Positions 1 to 6,566 are shown, numbered from the stretch's first letter. The stretch: DNA of 9,994 bases from Clostridia bacterium (GCA_017452215.1 JAFTMU010000343.1:1-9994); one strand, 5' to 3'. Program-made: numbers and translations. Notes: a model not told the origin generated them from the sequence alone.

Positions 1-8
1 CAAGAGGT

Positions 9-37
9 TTGACGAAATTTTATCAAATTTGTAGGAT
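9..37 (+). promoter_or_regulatory. Candidate distal sigma-A promoter for the first hydrolase gene
   Basis: TTGACG (9-14) and TAGGAT (32-37) are separated by 17 bases. The -35 matches consensus at 5 of 6 positions and the -10 at 4 of 6. A perfect 14-bp palindrome (35-48) overlaps the -10 and the expected start site near 44, as an operator might. Use of this promoter would give a leader of about 200 bases. It may equally be a chance match in AT-rich DNA. Confidence 0.35.
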
Positions 38-48
38 TCTATAGAATC
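35..48. repeat. Perfect 14-bp palindrome GATTCTATAGAATC
   Basis: The sequence is fully self-complementary and lies over the -10 and start region of the candidate distal promoter. A dimeric repressor site is one possible role. As RNA it could form only a 5-bp stem with a 4-base loop, too weak for a terminator despite the following T-run. Its function is unknown. Confidence 0.5.
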
Positions 49-123
49 TTTTTCTAAAATCCGTGTGTTGTGTGTGCATTTTGTCTTTAAAACACAGGAT
101 AATTTGTCCTGCTTGATAAAATT

Positions 124-155
124 GTTGGATTTTGTACAAAATAGGTTGGATTTTG
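124..155 (+). repeat. Two 11-bp direct repeats GTTGGATTTTG, 21 bp apart, with an interleaved palindrome
   Basis: Identical copies occupy 124-134 and 145-155, so their starts are 21 bp apart, about two helical turns. A perfect 14-bp palindrome, ATTTTGTACAAAAT (129-142), overlaps the first copy. The block ends two bases before the -35 of the proximal promoter (158-163). That is where an activator contacting RNA polymerase would bind. The arrangement is visible directly; the regulatory role is inferred. Confidence 0.5.
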
Positions 156-157
156 CA

Positions 158-186
158 TTGGCATTCCGCCTTTTTTGTAGTAAAAT
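158..186 (+). promoter_or_regulatory. Proximal sigma-A promoter of the first hydrolase gene
   Basis: TTGGCA (158-163), a 17-base spacer and TAAAAT (181-186) each match consensus at 5 of 6 positions. The expected start is near 193, giving a leader of about 50 bases that carries the ribosome site. This is the best-placed promoter for the 242 start. Confidence 0.55.
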
Positions 187-226
187 ATTCTTGCAGGGAA
201 ATTCTCTTCCCCGTCAATCTACTCTC

Positions 227-234
227 AAAGGAGG
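227..234 (+). promoter_or_regulatory. Ribosome binding site that fixes the start at 242
   Basis: AAAGGAGG lies 7 bases before ATG 242. This near-perfect Shine-Dalgarno, followed at once by a signal peptide, excludes the upstream in-frame ATG at 65, which would add 59 residues overlapping the promoter. Confidence 0.85.
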
Positions 235-241
235 TTCCTTT

Positions 242-3211
242 ATGAAAAGAAAGCTTACCAAACTTTTATGTGCGGCTTTGACGCTCATAATGATCGTTCC
301 CCTGATCGGTGCTCCCGCTTTTGCTGCAGATGCAGAAGTCAACACCGTCTACTTCAATGATTTTGAGGACAAGACCTTTGATACCGACCTGGACGGTGAC
401 GGTACCGACGATGCTTACCTGATGGTCAACGGGGATGACACCTTCCGTGACCTCAACGGCGTTCTTGATAGCGATTTCAACTACGTAATGGGAGACCCCA
501 CCAACGAGGGCAACGATCTTTGGAGAGTTCCCATGGCTACCACCAAGGCGCAAAACGGACACCGAATCGACGGAATCAAGCCTTCCTACGCAGGCTATAC
601 CAACGTGGTATTTGAAAACGACATCTACATTCCCGTGGGCACCACAGGTTGGGCCCGTTGGAGAATTTACGGTCACACCGGAGGTTGGAATCCGGAGTCA
701 AACCCCTCCGCTTGGAGAAGCTTCAAGACCTTCTACGACATCAATCTTGCCAGCGGTGAGCTTCTTTTGTTTGCCGACAACAGTAAAAAAGCCACACTGA
801 GTCAAGGAGAATGGTACACGATCGGCTTCTGCGTCAATATGGCCAGCGGCGCAGTTGAGCTTTACATCAACGACGTGCTTGCTTTGAGCGGTGATCTTGG
901 CATTACAGACCTTTGCATCGAAGGCTTCTGGAACGGTATGGTAGACGTGGCAGGCAAAGGATACTATTACTGCGACAATATTAACGTGTTTGAAGGCACC
1001 GCTTCTCCCGAGCAGGGAGAGCCCTCAACAGGTATTTTCTCCGCTGATTTTAACGGTAATACCTTTGATACCGACCTTGACGGCGACGGCACCAACGACG
1101 CTTACAAGATCGTGGACAGCGAGAGCGGCTTCCGCTACGACGACGATGAGGGCTTGAACACCCACATCGACAACAAGGAAAGCACCAACTATCACTACGT
1201 GATGAGCGCTCCCGACAGCGGTGATGCTGCCAACGGCGCATGGAGAATCCCCATGAGCGCAGATAACTACGATAACTGGGGACAGATCATTCCCGCAATG
1301 ACAAGCGCTGCGCATCAACATTCCGAGATCGTGGTAGAAATGGATCTTTACGTTCCCGAAGGAATTACCAGCTGCACGGCACGTTGGAGAAGCTTTGGCG
1401 GACGTAATCCCGAGGGAGAGCTCGGCGGCTACCACGTGTTTATGGATCTTGACCTTGCCTCCGCCACGCTCCGCCTGGGCGAGGATTCCTACGCCCTTTC
1501 CAAGGAGACCTGGTACACCGTCAGCCTTTGCCTCAACTTCGAGAGCGGCGCCGTGAATATCTACGTAAACGGTGCGCCTGCACTGACTCACGATGTGGGG
1601 GATAACCTGTTGATCGGTCACTTCTGGTTTGCTATGACCGACGATTACGGCAGCCCTGATCACTATCTGTGGGTAGATAACATCAACATCTTTGCAGGCA
1701 ACGCTCCCTCCAAGGACGGCAGCGAGAACGGCACCGTCTGTGTCACCCTCAACGGCGAGGAGCTGGAATTGTACAAGGGCGCTTCCCTCACTCTCAAGGA
1801 GTCCGATAAGGAGCTGTTGTACGCAAGAATTGAAGAAGGCGACACTGTTACCTATACGCAGGAAGTAATCATTCAGCCCCGTGACGGCATGATCATCACC
1901 ACCTGCAGCGTGGAATTGGATACGCTTTCCGACGCTGCTGTGCGTCTGTGCTCTCCTACCGGTATTCGCTACATCTCTACCGTTAGTCAAGCAGATATGA
2001 ACGCTTTGGCAGAGGATGCGCACATCAGCGAGCTCCGCATCGGTACGCTGATCGCTCCCTCACTCTACTACGGTCTGATGCCCGATGCCTTTACCAAGGC
2101 TGCGATCTCCGAGTTCAAAACTCTGGACGTTCCCGCAACCGTTGGTCAGTGGTATCCAGACTATGAAAAAGCAGGCTGCTACACCTTTGCAGGCTCGATC
2201 ACCAATATTTTGGAGGAAAACATCAATCTGCCCTTCTCGGGAATCGGATATCTGGAAGCTGTGATGGACAACGGCGAGATCCTGACGGTCTACGGAGCTG
2301 ACGGCTGGGAAACCGCTCCCTCCCTGACCTATGCGCAGGGCGCTGTGAATATTTTGGAGGATACCGACATGGAGCTTTCCGAAGGTGAAAAGGCGTATTT
2401 CCAAGCTTACGCCGACAAAAAGACAGACGACTTGATGGAGCAATTCCGCAAGGATCTGGAGGGGCTGCACGTGCTTGCCATTGGCGACAGCACCATTGCC
2501 GGCGAAGTGCCCCGTTGGGAATATCAATGGCAAAACTGGATGGCAAGCGACTGCAATTGGGCGTACACCAATCTTGCCGAGGGCGGCGCAAGCCTTTCCT
2601 ATATTGAAGGTCAGTATCAGAAGAGTCTGTCTCTGTGCATGAAGGAGCGTCCGGAATACAAATACGGTGTTCCCACCGATGACGACAATTGGTACTATTC
2701 CACCGACAGCGCTGTTGGAAAGGGTGCTGATGACGTAGAGTTGATCATCGTTTCCGGAGGCTTTAACGACTTTGGCGGCGATACGATCTACGCAAAGCTT
2801 GGCGACATGAGCCTGGAAAACAAGGACACCACCACCTATCTCGGCTCTTGGAACTATATGCTTGAAGAACTGCAGACAAGATACAAGAACGCAAAGATCG
2901 TCATTATCAATCAGTGGTATCTCCCCACCACCTGGGTGGCGAATGCCAGAGGCGACAACATGACCTGCTACGAGTTTACCAACTCGATTGCTACCCTTTA
3001 TGAAAAGTTCTACAAGAACAATGACCGCATCTACCTGATCGATGCAGGCGACCCCGAGGTCTCGGGCGTAAATATGATGGATGCCGAATTCCGTGCAGAG
3101 TACGCCAGAAAGCCCGGCGATTGCTTCCACCTCAATGCCAAGGGTATGGAGCTGATGAAGGCAGCCATGTATCCCTACATCTGGAGCATCATGGCAAAGG
3201 ATCTCAAATAA
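242..3211 (+). CDS. Secreted multidomain SGNH/GDSL hydrolase with duplicated beta-sandwich modules
   Basis: A 989-residue protein. Residues 1-28 form a Sec signal peptide (KRK, hydrophobic core, APAFA cleavage site). Two homologous modules follow, about 34-255 and 264-486. Each opens with DTDLDGDGT(D/N)DAY, an Asp-rich loop like calcium-binding repeats, and closes with a DNIN(V/I)F strand. Both resemble LamG/concanavalin-type sandwiches, which often bind sugars. Residues about 497-735 are an unrecognised region shared with the next gene (GIRY, IGTLIAP, YTFAGSITNI, WETAP). The C-terminal part (about 745-989) is an SGNH hydrolase: nucleophile Ser750 in GDST, block II GGAS, block III GGFND with Asn842, and Asp960/His963 in DCFH. 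The family removes acyl groups from polysaccharides, lipids or peptidoglycan; the substrate here is unknown. No LPXTG, SLH or dockerin anchor is visible, so it is probably released or held by its binding modules. It has its own promoter and terminator. The SGNH call is firm; the sandwich fold is inferred. Confidence 0.88.
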   Translation: MKRKLTKLLCAALTLIMIVPLIGAPAFAADAEVNTVYFNDFEDKTFDTDLDGDGTDDAYLMVNGDDTFRDLNGVLDSDFNYVMGDPTNEGNDLWRVPMATTKAQNGHRIDGIKPSYAGYTNVVFENDIYIPVGTTGWARWRIYGHTGGWNPESNPSAWRSFKTFYDINLASGELLLFADNSKKATLSQGEWYTIGFCVNMASGAVELYINDVLALSGDLGITDLCIEGFWNGMVDVAGKGYYYCDNINVFEGTASPEQGEPSTGIFSADFNGNTFDTDLDGDGTNDAYKIVDSESGFRYDDDEGLNTHIDNKESTNYHYVMSAPDSGDAANGAWRIPMSADNYDNWGQIIPAMTSAAHQHSEIVVEMDLYVPEGITSCTARWRSFGGRNPEGELGGYHVFMDLDLASATLRLGEDSYALSKETWYTVSLCLNFESGAVNIYVNGAPALTHDVGDNLLIGHFWFAMTDDYGSPDHYLWVDNINIFAGNAPSKDGSENGTVCVTLNGEELELYKGASLTLKESDKELLYARIEEGDTVTYTQEVIIQPRDGMIITTCSVELDTLSDAAVRLCSPTGIRYISTVSQADMNALAEDAHISELRIGTLIAPSLYYGLMPDAFTKAAISEFKTLDVPATVGQWYPDYEKAGCYTFAGSITNILEENINLPFSGIGYLEAVMDNGEILTVYGADGWETAPSLTYAQGAVNILEDTDMELSEGEKAYFQAYADKKTDDLMEQFRKDLEGLHVLAIGDSTIAGEVPRWEYQWQNWMASDCNWAYTNLAEGGASLSYIEGQYQKSLSLCMKERPEYKYGVPTDDDNWYYSTDSAVGKGADDVELIIVSGGFNDFGGDTIYAKLGDMSLENKDTTTYLGSWNYMLEELQTRYKNAKIVIINQWYLPTTWVANARGDNMTCYEFTNSIATLYEKFYKNNDRIYLIDAGDPEVSGVNMMDAEFRAEYARKPGDCFHLNAKGMELMKAAMYPYIWSIMAKDLK

Positions 3212-3215
3212 TTTT

Positions 3216-3265
3216 GTTCTCCCTTTCTCCTTTTTCCCCGACGGGGCGGCTACGGTCGCCCCGTC
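3216..3265 (+). repeat. 3'-flank repeat, copy 1
   Basis: A pyrimidine-rich lead-in (GTTCTCCCTTTCTCC) runs into a GC-rich hairpin. It is nearly identical to 5781-5829 behind the paralogous gene, differing by one indel and a few substitutions. Two of those substitutions preserve a stem pair. Confidence 0.85.
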
Positions 3266-3273
3266 ATTTTTTT
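3240..3273 (+). terminator. Intrinsic terminator of the first hydrolase gene
   Basis: An 11-bp stem (3240-3250 with 3255-3265, including one G-U pair) closes a UACG loop with a C-G pair, the very stable UNCG tetraloop. A run of seven T (3267-3273) follows. This isolates the gene from the next one. Confidence 0.9.
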
Positions 3274-3330
3274 CGTACAAAATATTGCTCGATTTTTTGC
3301 GTTTTCCTCAAAACCCGCTCATATTTAGCA

Positions 3331-3359
3331 TTGAATTGACCATTCGCTTATGTTATAAT
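3331..3359 (+). promoter_or_regulatory. Sigma-A promoter of the second hydrolase gene
   Basis: TTGAAT (3331-3336), a 17-base spacer and a perfect TATAAT (3354-3359) with an extended -10 TG (3351-3352). Transcription should start near 3366, giving a leader of about 110 bases. The nearby TTGACC (3336-3341) is too close to the -10 (12 bases) to act as its -35. Confidence 0.75.
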
Positions 3360-3373
3360 GTGAGTGGAAGAAA

Positions 3374-3427
3374 TGATAAATATTTTGCACGGACAGATAA
3401 AGACTTCCTCGCAAAAATATTGTATCA
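3374..3427 (+). other. Possible hairpin in the leader of the second hydrolase gene
   Basis: The left arm 3374-3389 and right arm 3411-3427 are imperfectly complementary: TGAT with ATCA, and AATATTTTGC with GCAAAAATATT, with small bulges around a loop of about 21 bases. It lies within the predicted leader, about 40 bases before the ribosome site. It matches no riboswitch class I know. It might stabilise the mRNA or be a protein site, and the arms are AT-rich, so chance is possible. Confidence 0.35.
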
Positions 3428-3464
3428 TATATGTGTAGGAACACGAATTCCAAAATTCAATCAA

Positions 3465-3471
3465 AAAGGAG
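3465..3471 (+). promoter_or_regulatory. Ribosome binding site of the second hydrolase gene
   Basis: AAAGGAG lies 5 bases before ATG 3477 and 11 before the in-frame ATG 3483. The spacing favours 3477; the signal peptide is intact from either start. Confidence 0.7.
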
Positions 3472-3476
3472 AAAAG

Positions 3477-5780
3477 ATGATCATGAAAAAGCTTTTATCC
3501 CGCACGCTGTGCGCTCTGCTCTCCCTGTTTCTGATGCTCCCGCTCGTGGGCGTTCCCGCCTTTGCAACGGCAGAGCTGACGGTCTACGGAGAACAGGACT
3601 TTGAGGCCTTGACCGAGGGCGCCGCCGTTACCAAGAATGACGGCTTTGCAAGCGTCCCCACCTATTCGAGCGTCAAGAAGGAGGAAAATAACAAGTTTGT
3701 CCGCATTCCCTTGCAGGGCGCTTGTATCACCACCTCCAACCACACGGGAAACGTTGACGACTCCCTGCAGATCAAGCACGATTACATCTCCTATGAGAAC
3801 GGTAGCTTCATCGTTGAGGCAGCCTTCCGTCCCCACTGGATCGACGTGACGGACATCAGAGGCTACGACGCTACAAAAACCGAGGATCCCACGATTCAGT
3901 GCCAATTCCTTACCGTAGCTGCTCAGCAGAACCCCAACAGCACCAACGTCAATTACAGAGGCATGTTCAAGATCAATCTGCGCACCGGCGCCTTGTCCAT
4001 CTGCGGTACAACCACGGGCGCCCCCGGGTTGGTACAAGATGAATGGAACACCATCAAGCTGGTAATCGATCCCATCAATGCAGTTTATGAAACCTACGTA
4101 AACGGACAGCTCTATGCAACCGAGGGCTATTTTGGCGGTGACTCCAACGTGGACGGCGGTATGCGGAACATCAGCATTCTTGCCGATAAGCTCATCATTG
4201 CAAAGTGCAACAAGAACGTGGGCGCCTACATCGACAGCGACACCTACGACGACATCAGCTACATTGACGTAGACAACGTAAAGATCTATGAGGTTCCCAA
4301 GGCAACCTTTACTCTTAACGGCGAGACCGTGAAGGTCAGCGAGGGCGCTTCCCACTCCTTGAAGACAGAGGGCAAGAGATTCATCTACGCTACCGTAAAG
4401 ACTGCTGACGGTACGGAAACCATCACCTTTGAGGACTCCATCGTTCCCGAGGCAGGCATGGAGGTTACGACCCACAGTATTGAGCTTTCGATGCTCAATC
4501 CTAACGTCCGTACAAATAAGGATTCTACGGGTCTGCGCTTTGTCTCCAAGCTGGGCTCGGCAGACTTCGATGCCCTCAAGGCAGATCCTAACGTCAAGGA
4601 TATCAAGATCGGAACCCTGATTGTTCCCGAGGTCCACAGAGGCGCAAATCCCGAAAAGCTGACCAAGGACGCCTTTCCCGGGTTGAAGATTCTGGACGTG
4701 GAAGCAACGGTGGGCGCATGGTATGAGGGCACGAGCCTTACAGGCTACTACCTGTTTGCAGGCTCGGTGACCAATATTTATGAAGAAAACTACAATATGG
4801 AGTTTGCCGCAAACGCTTACATTGAAATCACCATGAAGGACGGCACCGTGCGTACGATTTACGCCGCTGACTCCTGGGAGACTGCTCCCATCGCCTCGGT
4901 TGCAAACGTCGCCTACACCAATCTGCTCTCTCTCGGTGCTTATCTGGATCAAGCCACCAAGGACGCTATGCAGCCCTTTGCAGACGCTTACGTGGCAGAC
5001 ACCACCGGGTGGATGCAGGAGGAGCTGGACGGACTTGACGTCCTTGCCATCGGTGACAGTACCTTTGGTCAGGATCCCAACTTTGAATGGAAATATCAGT
5101 GGGTCAACTGGCTGGGTCTTGATTGCAACTGGAACGTGACCAATCTGGGCTACGGCGGCTCCAGCATCTCCAAGCAGCCTACCCAAAATCAGGCAAGCAT
5201 CTCCAACAACCTTTTGAACAATCCTGATTTCAAGTTCGGCGTGGAATCCAACGGAAACGTTTCTTACTCTACCGCAGGCGCCGTTGGGAAGAGCGCAGAC
5301 GAGGTGGACGTGATCTTTATCTCCTCGGGATTCAACGATTACGGCGGCTCGGGAATCTTCGCTCGCCTTGGTGAGTTCTCCAAGGAGAACGTCGATATCT
5401 CCACCTACATCGGCGCATGGAACGTCTCCCTCCAAAAGCTGCTGGAGACCTATCCCAATGCAAAGATCGTCGTGGTGAACCAATTCTACGTCACCACCGC
5501 TTACCAAGCCACAAACAGAGGCGATACCATCACCTGCTATGAGTTCACCAACACTGCGGCTGAGTTAGTGAAGGAGCTTTACGCAGATAACGAAAGGATC
5601 TTCCTTTTGGATTCGGGCAATCCCATTCTCTCGGGCGTGGACATGATGGATTCCAACTTCCGCAAAGACTATGCAAGAAGCCCCGGAGACTACTTCCACC
5701 TGAACAAAAACGGTATGGAAAATTTCAAAACGGCAATCTTCCAATACGTATGGGGCATTGCCGCAAGAGATATGAAATAA
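3477..5780 (+). CDS. Secreted SGNH/GDSL hydrolase, paralog of the preceding gene
   Basis: A 767-residue protein. Residues 1-30 are a Sec signal peptide ending VPAFA. Residues about 33-272 form one beta-sandwich module ending in DVDNVKIYE; it lacks the DxDxDG loop of the neighbour's two modules. Residues about 275-510 are the unrecognised middle region shared with the neighbour (TLNGE, GLRFVSKL, IGTLIVP, YYLFAGSVTNIYEEN, WETAP). The rest is an SGNH hydrolase with Ser528 in GDST, GGSS, Asn620 in SGFND, and Asp738/His741 in DYFH. Cys550 (DCNW) and Cys687 (TCYEFTN) match Cys771 and Cys909 of the neighbour and could form a disulfide. It is probably an extracellular carbohydrate or cell-wall esterase; the substrate is not shown. 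It has its own promoter, so the pair is a tandem duplication rather than a simple operon. An upstream in-frame extension to 3285 overlaps the promoter and is not the start. Confidence 0.88.
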   Translation: MIMKKLLSRTLCALLSLFLMLPLVGVPAFATAELTVYGEQDFEALTEGAAVTKNDGFASVPTYSSVKKEENNKFVRIPLQGACITTSNHTGNVDDSLQIKHDYISYENGSFIVEAAFRPHWIDVTDIRGYDATKTEDPTIQCQFLTVAAQQNPNSTNVNYRGMFKINLRTGALSICGTTTGAPGLVQDEWNTIKLVIDPINAVYETYVNGQLYATEGYFGGDSNVDGGMRNISILADKLIIAKCNKNVGAYIDSDTYDDISYIDVDNVKIYEVPKATFTLNGETVKVSEGASHSLKTEGKRFIYATVKTADGTETITFEDSIVPEAGMEVTTHSIELSMLNPNVRTNKDSTGLRFVSKLGSADFDALKADPNVKDIKIGTLIVPEVHRGANPEKLTKDAFPGLKILDVEATVGAWYEGTSLTGYYLFAGSVTNIYEENYNMEFAANAYIEITMKDGTVRTIYAADSWETAPIASVANVAYTNLLSLGAYLDQATKDAMQPFADAYVADTTGWMQEELDGLDVLAIGDSTFGQDPNFEWKYQWVNWLGLDCNWNVTNLGYGGSSISKQPTQNQASISNNLLNNPDFKFGVESNGNVSYSTAGAVGKSADEVDVIFISSGFNDYGGSGIFARLGEFSKENVDISTYIGAWNVSLQKLLETYPNAKIVVVNQFYVTTAYQATNRGDTITCYEFTNTAAELVKELYADNERIFLLDSGNPILSGVDMMDSNFRKDYARSPGDYFHLNKNGMENFKTAIFQYVWGIAARDMK

Positions 5781-5829
5781 GTTCTCCCTTTCTCCTTTCT
5801 CCCGGCGGGGCGGCTACGGTCGCCCCGCC
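5781..5829 (+). repeat. 3'-flank repeat, copy 2
   Basis: This matches 3216-3265 almost base for base, starting directly after the stop codon of the paralogous gene. In the stem, the A-T pair of copy 1 (3241/3264) is a G-C pair here (5805/5828), a compensatory change. Confidence 0.85.
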
Positions 5830-5835
5830 ACTTTT
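5804..5835 (+). terminator. Intrinsic terminator of the second hydrolase gene
   Basis: An 11-bp stem (5804-5814 with 5819-5829, one G-U pair) and a UACG tetraloop closed by C-G. Only four T (5832-5835) follow, so the U-tract is shorter than in copy 1. The tract overlaps the stop codon of the convergent glycosyltransferase gene (5834-5836). On the minus strand the hairpin is followed by a purine-rich run with no T-tract, so it should not work as an intrinsic terminator in that direction. Confidence 0.75.
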
Positions 5836-6550
5836 ATCTGCCTCCGAAAAGACCAAAGCGGATCACGGCGGGCAGCTTTCCAAGGCGTCCGGGCTCTCGG
5901 ATCATGCGCCATGCCCACTCCAAGCCCATACGGGAGATGATCTTTGGTGAACGGGTCACGTTCCCTGCCCAGACGTCAAGGCTTCCTCCCAAGGCGGCGA
6001 TCACACGGAGATCGGACAATACTTCCACGTGCTCTGCGATCCACCGCTCCTGCAAGGGGAAGCCGAAGCAAACGAACAAAATATCGGGACGTGTCGCTTG
6101 GATCTTTGAGATCACCTGTTGATCCTTCGCTCCCGTTTTTTGAAAATATCCGTTTTGCGTGCCTGCAATGCAGAGCCCGTCATAACGCTCTGCGAGCCGC
6201 TCCGCAGCCCTCTTGGCAACACCCTCCTGCCCTCCGAGCAGGAACACACGCAGCCCCTCTTTTGCCGCTACCGATAGCAACGCCTCGCCAAATTCGATGC
6301 CTGCCACTCGCTGACAAAGGGGTGTTTTTTGGCGTTTTGCCGCCAACAGCACCCCTGCTCCGTCCGCCAAGGACAAAGAGGAGCGGTTGAGCAGCTCGGT
6401 CAAGGCAGGGTCCCGTCGGCAAGCATCCAGCATCACGGCGTTGGGTGTGGTGACCACGCAGGCGCCGCTTCTCTCCTCCAGCGCCGCACGCACCGCTTCT
6501 TCCTTGGTTACGTTATCGATACGGACACCACAGATCCTTACAGAATTCAT
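5834..6550 (-). CDS. tagA: WecG/TagA/CpsF-family glycosyltransferase (GT26)
   Basis: 238 residues, full length for the family. Members transfer N-acetylmannosamine or a related sugar from UDP-sugar to an undecaprenyl-diphosphate-linked acceptor at the inner face of the membrane. TagA does this as an early committed step of wall teichoic acid synthesis. Signature motifs are present: TTPN (34-37), LADGAGV with the conserved Asp63, RVAG (81-84), the nucleotide-site stretch VFLLGG (102-107), GFPLQERW (163-170, with Gln167), LGGSLDVWAG (187-196) and the C-terminal RSPKIISRMGLEWAWR region with REPGR. The basic C-terminus fits the family's membrane-contacting tail. AAAGGGGG lies 8 bases before the ATG. 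The gene converges on the second hydrolase gene and diverges from proS. No teichoic-acid or capsule partners are in view, so the pathway is uncertain. I found no convincing minus-strand promoter in the 155-base gap to proS. Confidence 0.9.
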   Translation of the reverse strand: MNSVRICGVRIDNVTKEEAVRAALEERSGACVVTTPNAVMLDACRRDPALTELLNRSSLSLADGAGVLLAAKRQKTPLCQRVAGIEFGEALLSVAAKEGLRVFLLGGQEGVAKRAAERLAERYDGLCIAGTQNGYFQKTGAKDQQVISKIQATRPDILFVCFGFPLQERWIAEHVEVLSDLRVIAALGGSLDVWAGNVTRSPKIISRMGLEWAWRMIREPGRLGKLPAVIRFGLFGGR

Positions 6551-6558
6551 TTTCCATT

Positions 6559-6566
6559 CCCCCTTT
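6559..6566 (-). promoter_or_regulatory. Ribosome binding site of the glycosyltransferase gene
   Basis: On the minus strand AAAGGGGG precedes ATG 6550 by 8 bases. It is G-rich but well placed. A closer ATG (6555-6557, minus strand) is out of frame. Confidence 0.6.

Noticed and set aside
35..53. Terminator of a gene to the left (palindrome followed by T-run)
   Set aside because: The stem would be about 5 bp of mostly A-T pairs, and no reading frame enters from the left edge.
23..217. 64-residue open frame on the minus strand
   Set aside because: It covers the promoter region of the first hydrolase gene, has no clear ribosome site, and its composition is that of translated AT-rich spacer.
65..241. 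In-frame upstream extension of the first hydrolase gene
   Set aside because: The strong Shine-Dalgarno at 227-234 and the signal peptide at 242 set the start; the extension overlaps the repeats and the promoter.
3336..3341. TTGACC as the -35 of the second hydrolase promoter
   Set aside because: It is only 12 bases from TATAAT; TTGAAT at 3331 has the proper 17-base spacing.
3285..3476. In-frame upstream extension of the second hydrolase gene
   Set aside because: It spans the promoter (3331-3359) and leader, and would put the signal peptide 64 residues inside the protein.
3495..5507. Very long antisense open frame (670 codons) opposite the second hydrolase
   Set aside because: It mirrors the codon bias of the sense gene, shows no domain pattern and lies wholly inside a gene with catalytic motifs. 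The same holds for antisense frames at 266-676, 1025-2023, 2060-3280 and 6949-8202.
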